Source: Nipponacmea schrenckii (Eukaryota > Mollusca > Gastropoda > Lottiidae). From it: a stretch of DNA of 64,000 bases. Below the pieces are notes generated by a model, which worked only from the letters and a program-made list of their open reading frames with translations, had not been told where the DNA came from and ran no database searches. The stretch covers positions 3,038,001 through 3,102,000 of the forward strand of contig CM060202.1 of NCBI GenBank assembly GCA_030562195.1, read 5' to 3'. The position numbers and the translations under genes were made by a program. This document shows positions 25,588 through 36,893 of the stretch, one piece after another. Positions within the stretch are counted from its first letter, which is position 1. The number at the start of each line of letters is the position of its first letter.

Positions 25588-25914
25588 ATTAATTAATGTT
25601 AGTCTTTAAATACAGGAAATCAATGATAAAAACTCCAGGAGATAAAAATAATTGATCAATTCCCGATGTTTCTCCAGAAGACAGTATAAGTAGGCTGTAG
25701 TGAATTTTTTAGAATCACAATGAGTAACGGCATTTACCACTTTCCACCTTAATTCAATCTTCTTAAATTAAACTTTTCTGAAAAATATTTACAATGATTA
25801 AGTAGATGCCAATGCGTGCATTTTATTTTGATTTGTTTAACTTATCAAATGATGGTCACAATTGATATCAAATAACGTGAATTATTTACCAGCAGACAGC
25901 CATGTTTTGGTTTG

Positions 25915-25942
25915 GTCACGTGATAAAATAATGTCACGTGAT
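25915..25942. promoter_or_regulatory. Paired CLEAR-like E-boxes upstream of SCOC
   Basis: GTCACGTGAT occurs at 25915-25924 and again at 25933-25942, starts 18 bp apart. GTCACGTGAC is the known CLEAR element bound by TFEB/MITF-family factors that drive lysosome and autophagy genes, and each copy matches nine of ten positions. The pair lies 328-355 bp upstream of the SCOC start codon. Function is inferred. Confidence 0.5.
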
Positions 25943-25949
25943 TCGCTGA

Positions 25950-27360
25950 TTGCCACCTGCGCGACTGGCTGTCAACATGAAAACCAACGGATTTACCTTG
26001 GAAATTTGTGTAGCTTACAATTTTCGCTCGAAATTTGTGCACTAAATGGGATTAATAACTATAATTTAAGGTATTTCATTGTTTTCTCGTCATATTTCAT
26101 AATTGCCTCACTGATCATTTTATTTAAAAACTTTGTTTAGTAATTAGCTGAACACATGTTTTTGTTGTCTACCTTAACGGTAAAACTCAATTGAGTGTCA
26201 CTTGTACCCATAAAAAAAGAAAAATTTATTGACCACTCCCTTTAAATTGTTGGCAGCTTTTAGACTATTATCTGATATATTTGTACAACAATGTATGATA
26301 TTGTCATATATTGTGTGCCTAAGTGATATTTTTCAGTAGTTTAATACCGGTTAACTGTCAGCTTGTATGTAACAGCACAGTGTATTATTATGTAATCAAG
26401 TTGAAGGTCCATTAAAGAGAAATCAGATATATTTTACTTTTCAACTTTTTAAAACTTGTAACACGGTAGTTAAATATAATATCAAAATATTATATTTATA
26501 TTATATTAATATTATATTTTATGTATTAATATTACAATGTCATTATCGTAGAAATCTTTTGTAGTTTACATTTAAACACTAGGTAGTAAACCATAAAATA
26601 GTTTGTACTTCCTTAATCTTTTCTTCTATATGTTGCCAAGGTTTCTCATTAAGCCACATTTTTTCTTCTGTCTAAGACAAAGTGGGTGTATTTCCACAGT
26701 GTCACTTTATTTGAGAAACATTAGGCCTACCTATAATAATCATTGTTACTGAAGCAAGGTGATGGCAATTTGGTTTTACACGCATAATTATCTCTCACTA
26801 ATTCTCAGGATTTGTTTGTCAAAAAATTCTACTTTCATTACCAGTATTGAATTAAATGCATTCAACTCAAGACAATAAAACTGGTATAGTTCCAAAATGT
26901 TTTCAATTTATTTCTTTTTTGTATAGAAAAGGTCTTTAAATTTGTTTTTAATAATAAATAACTCGAAAATTATTTTTCATTGTGCAATTATACAAGTTTC
27001 AGGGAAATAGTAGTTTCTAGAGCGCTCATGGATTTTATGTGATGTTCTTACACACAGGATAATCCTTTCTGTATAGCTATTGTCAGGTCAGTGCAAGTGT
27101 TATATAAGTAATGCTAAATCAGATTAAATGCAGATTTGGATGTTTATTTATTATGCTATTCAGTGAAATGTTACTCAATAGCATTAATAGTTGTCACAAA
27201 TAATGTAAAATCATGTCAATGTTCCTTTGAATGGCTGGAGAATCATTTATTGAACGTATTTTGGTGCATTACAATTTCATCTTATCATTTGGAGGCATCT
27301 GCAAAAATAACACAAAACAATATTGAGATGTCCAGATGCTCTAAAAAGAATAACATTCAC
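25950..27360. other. Intergenic DNA, nothing recognised
   Basis: AT-rich, with a TA-rich low-complexity stretch near 26470-26530. Open frames at 25.86-26.14 and 27.14-27.39 kb show no known domain and no exon-like boundaries. Confidence 0.5.
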
Positions 27361-27364
27361 TTAA

Positions 27365-27856
27365 AGGGGCCCAGGCTTGATTTTTAGGGGTCGTTTTGGG
27401 CCTTTGTTACATTTAAACAGTCCTCAAAAATACTCAAGCTCTAAGAAAATCGCAAAATACCTTGAAATATACCTCAAACAAAAAATTTCACTATTCATTT
27501 TTTTTCCGCTGTACGCGGCTGGTCTCCAGTCAGTCTGAAAATTGTGTGTCCTGTTGATAAAGTCTACAATTGAAAATGCGTTGTAGTCTATTTAATAATA
27601 TAGATGACCACTATTGCACGACGGGAAGGATAACTCTTTGATTATCAAAACGAACCGTTTTCCAATATGGCGGGACGTTCGTAATTTCTTAAGCAATTAT
27701 GATTTTTCAAACACGGAAAATTATGGTTACACATGGATTTGAAGGCTCAAATTTCAAAGGTAAGCTCTGTAGACTATTTCTGATTAGCTAAGCAAAAGAT
27801 TTCATGTGTTTGAGGCTGTCGGATGATTGTCCGAAACAAATAAAGCCTTGGCACCT
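27365..27856. mobile_element. TTAA-flanked MITE family 1, copy 1
   Basis: This 492-bp element is bounded by TTAA at 27361-27364 and 27857-27860. The left end is AGGGGCCCAGGCTT; the right end, reverse complemented, is AGGTGCCAAGGCTT. A near-identical copy with the same ends lies at 61993-62485. The TTAA duplication suggests piggyBac-type mobilisation, although the ends lack the usual piggyBac CCC start. It has no coding capacity. Confidence 0.85.
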
Positions 27857-27860
27857 TTAA

Positions 27861-30800
27861 AGTTTAAGAATGACCCAAAATTTTAATTTTTAAAATTTGG
27901 CCTGAAGTGGCCACCTTGTTTCTCAGTGGAAAGTTAAGTAATAATCTAAACCATTAAACTAAGTAATTTTAAAATATTTTCTTGATTTAAAGTGTCAGGT
28001 TCACTTTTTAGGTTGGTTTGGGTCTTGAAAATATATATAAAAAGTTTTCAAAAGTACTAGAAATGCAAACAAAATAAGAAACGTCTAAGTTTAACTGATG
28101 AAGACTCCACTGCTCCTTGAAAACTAGCGCCATGTTATATATAGGAACATATGAAATCCATTGTAAGAGATATCCCATACATTTTATACCACTGAAACAA
28201 TTTTAATGACTATCACTTCATAACTCAATGTGACCCAAAGAATGAAAACCTTATTGTGTTGGCTTTTATGTTATTGGTAAACTGAATTTGTTTGAAAACC
28301 ATTGAATCTGTCAGCAATATGACTGATTCCATGTTTACCTGACAAGTTCAACAAATATGGAGTGTGATACCCTCACACCCTTTAATATGCTATGCCCTTG
28401 AATAGAGTCCCTTTCACAGACATATAGTGCCATAGAGAGATTCTGGTCATGTCGCCTAGTAAGTCCAACAGGAGAATACTCTTATCTGTCCCAGTTAGAG
28501 AGTTTGGTGTCCATCTAAGAGGTTGTATTCCTTTCAAATATGTATGTATGTATGTAACAATTGGATATCAGTATATTTTAATGTAGATAACAGAATTAAA
28601 AGTTGTGTTTTAAAAAAAGTCAAGTTCATCAAACAAGTTTTATTACTGCTTTGTAAAAACCAAAATTTATACCACATTATTAATGATATTATTATATTAT
28701 GGGCTATGAAGTTTAGTATGATTAAAACTATTAAAATCAAGTCACAAAGGAAATTCTGGTAAACTTCACTCATTTACATATTATCACTGCAACTCCCCCA
28801 TTTTTTCCTCTGGCTTTAATACTTAAAATAATTATGATGAAAATATCTTTTATGTGTGTGTTTTTCAGATATTTTTTTAGGAGGAATAAAATGTTTTAAC
28901 CAAGTTTCTAGACTCTCATTGGTGAGGTTGAACTCATTTTACACCATATAAAATAAATATAAAAGAAAAATTGAAAGTGTTGATAAAACTTTTAAAAGAA
29001 CAAGAATAATTTGATTGGAAATACCAGATCTAGACATAGTATATTGATTTTTTCACATGTTGCAGGCTTTTTTTTAAATTCTGTTTCCTATTCATGTAAA
29101 TGTTTTAGAAAGTTCTGAAATCTGATTTTAAAGTTGATTAACTGTAAATTTTAACATAAAGAGCAAGGCTTTTCACATTAACAATGTTAACAATATCAGA
29201 AGAAAGAGTAAAGGAAACTCTTTTTTATGAGATTTTAAGGAATTTTTATCAAATTTTCCTAATACTGGATCGGTTTGTTAAAAAATTAAATTCAATTTTG
29301 TTGCTCTCTTGTCATGACAGGTAAATAAAACTAACAAATCTGCTTGGTCTCTAATTATCTCTTATAATAGTTGTATTCTAGGTTATTGGATGTTGATTTT
29401 CCATATTCTATAAACATTTTTTAGCATCATTAATCTGATTTATTTTGCTGTCATTAATTTTCAGTCCAGTAAATATTGTATAGAAATGTGATGATCTATG
29501 AGTTTTAGACATTCATCTTTCATTTATTATTTTAATCTCTAGGGAACATTTGGCTAGCTTTCAGTCTTAACAAAACCAATTCTATATTCAAACTGTTGAT
29601 GGCATTGTCTTTTGTCTTGTGTTAATGCAAATAGTTTTCACATATACTGGCATCATCAACCTTATATCCAAAATAAATTAATTTATTATCAACTATACAT
29701 TTCATAAAGAGGTTAACCATCAATCTTATTCAAATGCAGTTTTCTTCATCTCTTTGGTAAAAAATGGTCTCATCTTTGATGAAAAAAAACCATATTGCTG
29801 ATGTTGAGTTTGGAGCGAAATGCTTTGATGCATTGTCTATGGATACTTGTTTTTTTTCTGTAGAGTTCTTGTTAATTAATTTTTCATTTCAAGAAATACT
29901 GTTTTGTTTTCATATGTAAAAAAAGACATGGTTTTCAGCGAATGCCATGCCTAGTACAAAAGAGAAGGGGACTTTTCTGATGTGCTGCTCATACCTGACC
30001 TCATTACTAGAATTAGTTTTTTTTAACTCTACTAATACTTGATGTCCCACGTAGCCTATTTTAAATTTGCCATTTTAGACTGAAATATGGCCAAATCAAC
30101 AGGCCTGATATGTACCAAATAAATACCACTAATTCTGGAATCTCCAAGAGACAGCCAAGTTGACAAAACAAGTCATATCTAATGCGGATGTTGATTATTT
30201 CACTAGATACATGTAATTCGAACATTAATCATGGTCTTTGTTGAATCTATAACATTCATTTATCAATCATACTTGTCACTTTTTCTGCAATTTCCATCAT
30301 TTTAAAGGTTTTCAATTAAAAATTGTCTTTTGTTTTTACAATATACCGTGACTGCACAATCTCAGTTGAGATGTGACTAGAGTACCTGTACCTAATTTTT
30401 AAATGATTTAGATTGTTGGATTCTACAATTTTCTTTTTACAAAATAATATAAATACATGGCATACAGTTTTTATCTACTAAATATAAATTGTTAATAGTT
30501 TTTTTCTTGTCATTAGATATTTTCAGAGATTTTGAATAGCTGTTCAGACTTCTGTTTATTTTATGGGAATTTGCTAAAAATTCCTAATACCAATTGTCCA
30601 CTGGGTGTGTCATCCCTATTGAATACTCCTTGTAGCTAATAATCATTGTTTGGTACCTTTATTATATCTCTTTTTGTGCTCATTGAGTATGTTACCAGAA
30701 AGGGGATGACTTTATTCCTGCTACAATTATTAACACAATTGGGAGGCCATTGTTCTGATCAAACTACTTAATATAGTGGTTATTTACACTGTTATCTATA

Positions 30801-31767
30801 AATCCCTTTATTATTCCCCAATAGTTAACAGGGTTACATTTTCCTGGTTTTATGTACAAAATTTTTATAACAGTAATTTTAAAGACATTGCATGTCATGA
30901 TTTTGAAAGCTTTAAGTAGTTTTCACTAAATTGGACATTTTGTACTAAACGCTTCAATTCCTACAGGCAAAGTGTTACAGACTATTATTTGTTTGGAATA
31001 TTGCAGGGAATGAGAAGAATACTTGAAACCTTGTTAATATGACAGTAAGTTGAGATTGATCTGACAGTCGGCAACTTGTGTTAAAAGAAGAAGGTCTGGT
31101 TTAATGAATGCTGTAGTATGGTGTCCAAGTTACTGTAGAAACCAACACAACTTCTAATAGGATGGATATAGGAATCATAACTAACATAAGATTAGTAGAA
31201 TGTTAAGAAAAACAGTGTAACTTTAAATTGGACTCGCTAATAAACATGTTTTTGTTTTTACCATGATCCAATACAGATATTAATACATGTAATATAATAT
31301 TTAGAAGAAATTTTAAAATTTGCATAATATGGAAAAGTCATGTTTTTAATATTTATTAATAGTATTAAGAACATAATGCCCTATTAAACCAAAGCAATGT
31401 AAAATATTTTAATATGAAAAGTTAATGACAGTTTTTATGTGTGAATCTAAAAATGGAAATTATTTCATCACGTGTATTGTGATATGACAACTGACAATGG
31501 AATATGTGGTGAAATAAAATTACAAGGGTAATGATATTTTTTACAGACAGTTTCTATTAATGTTAATTTTATGTGTGAAGTTTTGTGGATTTAGTTGGAT
31601 GTGTAGATGTGATAATGTAAGAAAAACTCTCTTGATTTTGTTTTGAGTTGGTAGATGTTTCTGCCTCAAGATGTGAAATAATTTGCAATGCGGTTCTTAA
31701 GTCATTAGAATCTGGAGACTAACAAGACTAATTACTATGGAATATTGTGCTACTAATTGATAGAGAG
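27861..31767. other. Intergenic DNA upstream of the WW gene
   Basis: No gene was recognised. A (ATGT)n run is near 28539. A roughly 105-bp segment at 30391-30495 is repeated almost exactly at 32534-32636. The in-frame stop upstream of the WW exon is TAA at 31729-31731. Confidence 0.5.
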
Positions 31768-31883
31768 ATGAGTAGAGATAGGTCTAGCATGGCCTCGGAT
31801 AATGTACTCCAAACAATTAACCGGGAATTAGAAGATGGCTGGGAGGCAAAACTATCATCTGAAGGTCGTTTGTATTACACCAA
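31768..31883 (+). CDS. First coding exon of a WW-domain protein (partial gene)
   Basis: The ATG at 31768-31770 is preceded by an in-frame TAA at 31729-31731. The exon encodes 38 full codons and ends AA|GTAAGT at 31883 in phase 2. Residues about 21-38 (ELEDGWEAKLSSEGRLYYT) form the first half of a WW domain, with the first Trp and the YY pair. The split codon is consistent with the Asn that usually follows. The second half, with the second Trp and Pro, must lie in a later exon that was not found here. WW domains bind Pro-rich ligands. The particular protein was not recognised. A second Met eight residues in could also serve as the start. Confidence 0.65.
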
Positions 31884-32918
31884 GTAAGTGATTTTTTAAA
31901 TTAGAGGATTATAACTTTAATAAATGTCCAGAGTTGAAACATTTCATGTTAAATTGTACATTTTTTTAGGATTTTAAGGATTAGCTGCACTGATCTTTTA
32001 ATCCATAAACATTCAAGAAAAACAGGGAAGTATTTGTCTTTTCAATTCCACTCTTAAAATAGACGTTATACAATACAAATTGCACCTTATTACCTAGGAA
32101 AATGAAACTACATTCTATGATATCGATTTGATATTCAATATATTTTTTGTGTAATATATTTTGATAAATTCCCTAGATGTTAATTCCCAACCGAGAAAAC
32201 AAAACATGGCCAAAATAGATTGAAATTAACAAATTACAAACTCTTAAATAATTAATAAAAGAGCAAAATGTATTTTGCGAACCCATGAATAAAAAATTCA
32301 TGATATTTAATAAGAATTCACTTCAACTGATTGCAGGTAGAAAGTGCATAACACAAAATTTGTGCCCTAAGCCATTTCTTTTCCTAAACTGGTCTCAATA
32401 ATCCTTTATACTAAAGGGGCCCAAACTCACAATAAAAATTTCAATATAAAAATGTTGATATAAATATTTTGATGCAATATTTTATATTTATATTGATGTG
32501 TAAGGTGTTCTGATTTCAAAAAAAGATTTCTATCCAATTCTTAAATGATTTAGATTGTTGGATTCTACAATTTTCTTTTTATAAAATAATATAAATACAT
32601 GGCATACAGTTTTTATCTACTAAATATAAATTGTTAGGCGTTTTGAATTGTTCAAAATTTGAGCATATCAAACTAGTTTGATATTTTTTGACAAGTCATC
32701 AAATTATCCTAGATGCCAGGTACCTCAGTGTGATGGACAAGCGTTCACATGGTGGTATGGAATTATGTCTGAAGTCCAGGATATATGTAACTGTGATTTT
32801 TTTTAACCCTTACCTTGTCAGTTGTAGACATATATACAGAAATGTAAAAATACATGTTTATGAAAAGCGGTACATGTAAGATTTGTTTTTTGATGGTTTA
32901 CATTAAAATTTGAACAAC
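31884..32918. other. Putative intron DNA with a 100-bp duplicate
   Basis: It begins with a good donor, GTAAGT. The interval 32534-32636 repeats 30391-30495 with few differences. No second WW exon was seen. Confidence 0.5.
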
Positions 32919-32922
32919 TTAA

Positions 32923-33509
32923 AGTTGCCTTCCCTTATTTTCATATATATATATACCATAATGTCATTAATTAACTCGTAATTAGGCTAATTATGACCGG
33001 AATTCCCACGGTATGGTACTAACATAGGTATGTACGTCAAGTCTCAAATGTCGTTCAAATGTCGTTGATCTTTTTTTGATCATCCAGTCTGTTAATTCGG
33101 AACATAAATCATGACGTAACCAGACGCTGTTGTTATTGCCCACATTCCTTAATATTTTCCACAACAACAATGGCATTTTGGTATTCCATTTATTATCTCT
33201 AGCAAAACGCAATAAAACGTTTAAATGTGAAAACATTATGAATCAATTTAAATAAGTTTTAACTCACTAATAATAAAAAAAAAAATCAATTTTTAGACGC
33301 CTTCATTCATATGACATCATATGGTCACGTGAACAAACATGGAGTCTAAATTTAGCGTTTCAAAGCAGATCAGAGTCAAATGAATTCCACAAGCATTTCT
33401 ACGTCCATATAGGTCTTTTGAACTTGCGAATACATGGATTATTCATTAGGAACCCTAATTAATCATTTAGTAAGCTTACTTTGGCTCTAATTAATGAGGC
33501 AACCCATCT
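32923..33509. mobile_element. TTAA-flanked MITE family 2, copy A
   Basis: TTAA lies at 32919-32922 and 33510-33513. The left end is AGTTGCCTTCCCTTATTTT and the right end contains TTAATGAGGCAACCCATCT, an imperfect inverted repeat. The interior is the same as copy B at 35258-35786, including AACGTTTAAAT, ATGGTCACGTGAAC or a close variant, and CATTTCTACGTCCA. There is no transposase. Confidence 0.8.
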
Positions 33510-33513
33510 TTAA

Positions 33514-35253
33514 TAAACAGTAATGACCATACAAACCTACTGTGATATATATTGATATATGAATGATAAATATCATGCATTTACACTTGAACCATTTTTG
33601 TCCATCCCTAGCTCATGATATAATTACAAAATACTTCTGGATTAAAAACAAAAGATTCTTGTCAGAGTTAAGTTTTTCCAAGGTATATATTGTACAATAC
33701 CAAACTGTAACATAGTTTGATACATGTAGTTTTATTCCTATGGGAAATATTTGTGTTATTACTTAAAAAGGGTTATTTGATCCTGAATATTAATCATTAT
33801 GAACACAAATCTGAGTGAAAATTAAGTATAAAGTATATTGACCAGTGATGTAACAATGTACATATATATATTGACTTGACTTGTTCTTACTGAAATGAAG
33901 GTGATAATAACCATAAATATCAATAGTTATTACAAAATAACTCAACAGGGTAATAGAACACATTAATCCTCAAACTATTGTTATAATCACACATTTCTTC
34001 TATTGTCCACAGTGGACACAAGGTATGTGTATATTGTGGATATATAATAATCAAGGAGCATTGGAGTGATGGGACAAGAAATAAGGTATAATTTTAACAT
34101 ATTTGTGGTCAGCCTGTAAACATGACCTTAACAATTGTTTGTGTCAAATTGGTTGTCGTAATTGTTTTATTTTGATACTCATTAAATCATCACTCCAGGT
34201 TATATGTTAGTGATTTTGACTTATGAGGGATATCACCTCCATTAGTGAGATCACCAAAACTCCATTCTTGTTTTTATTATCCTTAAAGTCAACAAATTTA
34301 AAGTGCTGGACTGATTGTCCTGAAATTCACAGTCTTAAAATCCTGTTTAATTTTTAAATTGAAATGCCAGCTAACCCCACCGAAGTATAAAACATATTGC
34401 ATACATGTTTTCTGCCTATATCAACTATATTTTACAAGGATAACAAATTAGGTTCACAAGTTCACCATGACAGGGATCCTTTCTACCAGCTGGTCCTTGG
34501 TCTAAACCTCTTGGCATTGATCTTTCCCCATTTACAGCTGGGTGGACTGGAATTATGAGTGAAGATGACTTATTCAAGGTCATCAGTCTTTCACACATCG
34601 ATCGAGATTAGAACTCATGTCCTATATTTTCAATGTATCCAAGTAAATGACGTCATGACGTAAGAACCAATGCTCTAACAACTGTTCTATAGAACCCCAC
34701 GAATTTGACCATTTAAATCATATAGATATTTGCACCTTGTAAATCTTCTCCTAGATATGCTACTTTTCTTGTTTTAATTGTACCTTTCGGCAGTATTTGA
34801 CTTGGTTTACTCTTAACAAATATCACCTTCTATCTGGACTTGTATTGAGGTGGAAAATAATGAAGAGAAGATAAACCTAGCCATGATTTTCAATCTGTAC
34901 AATAAGTGAACTGCTTGCCATCTTATTTTATTATTCTCATCTAATAAAGCAAGGGAAATTTGATCAAATTGGCTGTGATTTGATAGAAAAATGGACTGAA
35001 ACGTCTATGATAATAACTGTAACCTGTTTTATATAGAATGAAGGAGGCTTGTTTGATTTCTAAATCCTTCAGTTCATGAACTGAATATTGACCTCCTTTA
35101 TTCATTCTTCTTTATAATTCTTTCTCAGTTTGAGTTGACTTTGTTTCACTATCTTTAAATGTTGAACATGAGCACTGTTTTGGTGTTGAATTTTCAAAAA
35201 ATCATCTTTAGTTAATATCATTTAGGGGACAATGTTTATTTAAAGACTTTGCT
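33514..35253. other. Putative intron DNA
   Basis: No exon was accepted. Near 34470-34640 there is a diverged dispersed repeat with CAGCTGGGTGGACTGGAAT followed by an ATTCAAGG phrase. A second diverged member with GACTTGACTGGAATAATGA is near 38414-38460. A CRE-like TGACGTCA occurs near 34647. Confidence 0.45.
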
Positions 35254-35257
35254 TTAA

Positions 35258-35786
35258 AGTTGGTTTCCCTTATTTTCATATATATATACATATATATAAC
35301 ATAATTGGACTGGTAATACTTATATCAATAGAAAGTAGAGGTGTTCTAATGACTCGGAAAAATACCAGTCCCACAAGTCCTTAATTAACTCATTATTAGG
35401 CTATTTATGACGGGATTTCCGTGCACGCATGCATAACAACAATGGCATTTTGGTATTCCATTTTTTATCTCTAGCAAAAGGCAATAAAACGTTTAAATAT
35501 CACTTTGTAAAAACATTATGAATAAATTTAAATAAGTTTTAACTCACTAATAATAAAATTCAAAATCAATTCTTATACGCCTTCATTCATATGACGTCAT
35601 TTGGTCACGTGAACAATGGAGTCTAAATTTAGCGTTTCAAACCAGATCAGAGTCAAATGGATTTCACAAGCATTTCTACGTCCACATAGGTCTTTTGAAC
35701 TTGAGATTACATGGATTATTCATTAGAAACCCCAATTAATCAATTAGTAAGTTTAATTTGGCTCTAATTAATGAGGGAAACCAACT
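35258..35786. mobile_element. TTAA-flanked MITE family 2, copy B
   Basis: TTAA lies at 35254-35257 and 35787-35790. The ends AGTTGGTTTCCCT and AGGGAAACCAACT are a perfect 13-bp inverted repeat. At 529 bp it is shorter than copy A because of internal deletions. It abuts a reverse copy of the Helitron-like family at 35791, and the left flank carries a GACTTTGC piece also seen in that family, so it may have inserted into it. Confidence 0.85.
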
Positions 35787-35790
35787 TTAA

Positions 35791-36893
35791 AATTATTCCC
35801 TACAAATGTAATTCTCTGACCTATATACAGAGTAAATTGAAATTCAACCTGTATGTGCCATGCCCATCTAATTTTTTTTGTTGTGAATCACGCTACAAAT
35901 TTGAAGCTTGTTCATCTAATAGATCACGAGAAACACATACATACATTTATAAAATTATTATTATATAATGTAGCCTACTTTTATTTTCAAAAATCACAAA
36001 ATTCAATTTTCACTTAAAAACTTTTGTTATACATGGTTGGAAAGAGTATAAAAAGTGCCTTAAGAATCTGACAAAAATAACCCCCAAAATCAATTAGGTC
36101 ATGCTCTAGAGCAGGTCAAAGTTGTGAATTTTGCTGTTTTTGGGCAGCTATGAAACCGGAAGTAAATATCGAAGGTCAAATATCAAAGTATCAACTGATA
36201 GTCAAGGTCAATGACCTTTGACCTACAAGAGGTCAAGATCACGAATAATAAGCCTTCGATCTTTTGAAAATTCAACCGGAAGTTGAAGCCAAAAAATAAA
36301 AGCGAAATTCAAAAATCAGCATCAACAGTTTTTTGCGCAATCGAAAGAACTTGCAAATTAAGCAAACATCACGTAAATAGGACATAAGCCTGAGGCCCTA
36401 ATTTGAGTTCAACAAAAACGTAACATTTCAATATGTCGGACATAGTATTACTTCCGGGTCTAGTTTTTAAATCGGCCAGCTTTTTTCAAAAGATGTTGAT
36501 CAGCACAAGTTTCAATACCTATGACAAGTAGATCGAAAGTAGGACGGTAAATAGAGACAGGAAGTTTGAACCCATTTTACACGAAAACCAGAAGTGGTGC
36601 AAAATATTTGAATATGCCAATTCATTCAAATTTATATTTTGTCATAGCAACAAAATTTTAAACTCAATCGGAAAATTAAAAAAAATGTCTGCTATGAATT
36701 TTCGAAGTTCAACATTATTTAATTTCTAACCAATTGCATAATAAATGTAGAATCTAAAAATGCAAACCCAAATGCGCCTTCTAGAGCAGAAAAACTTTTT
36801 TGCAAATGTTGCACTGTGGCACTTCCAGCAAAAGTGTTCCAATTTACATTCATTAACAACGTTGCTTTGAAGGCAAAGTCCCACAAAAAAATG
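35791..36893 (-). mobile_element. Helitron-like AGGTCA-rich element, copy 1 (reverse)
   Basis: Reverse complement of the type seen at 44.0-45.4 kb: shared blocks include the ACTTCCGGTTT-type segment, ATAGCTG..CAAAAACAGCAAAATTC and a lone GGGACTTTGCC near the outer end (36873-36885). It contains a perfect DR1 TGACCTTTGACCT at 36212-36224. The terminal hairpin and CTAG are not preserved, possibly because the family-2 MITE interrupts that end. Confidence 0.6.

Noticed and set aside
32412..32430. TAAAGGGGCCCAAACTCAC, like the left end of MITE family 1
   Set aside because: Similarity stops after about 11 bases and no right end or TTAA pair is present.
34013..34022. 10-nt microexon with AG/GT flanks that would continue the WW frame
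   Set aside because: It would read Asn-Gly-His-Lys, not the second half of a WW domain, and lies in a GTCCAC-AG-TGGAC palindrome, so the signals are likely chance.
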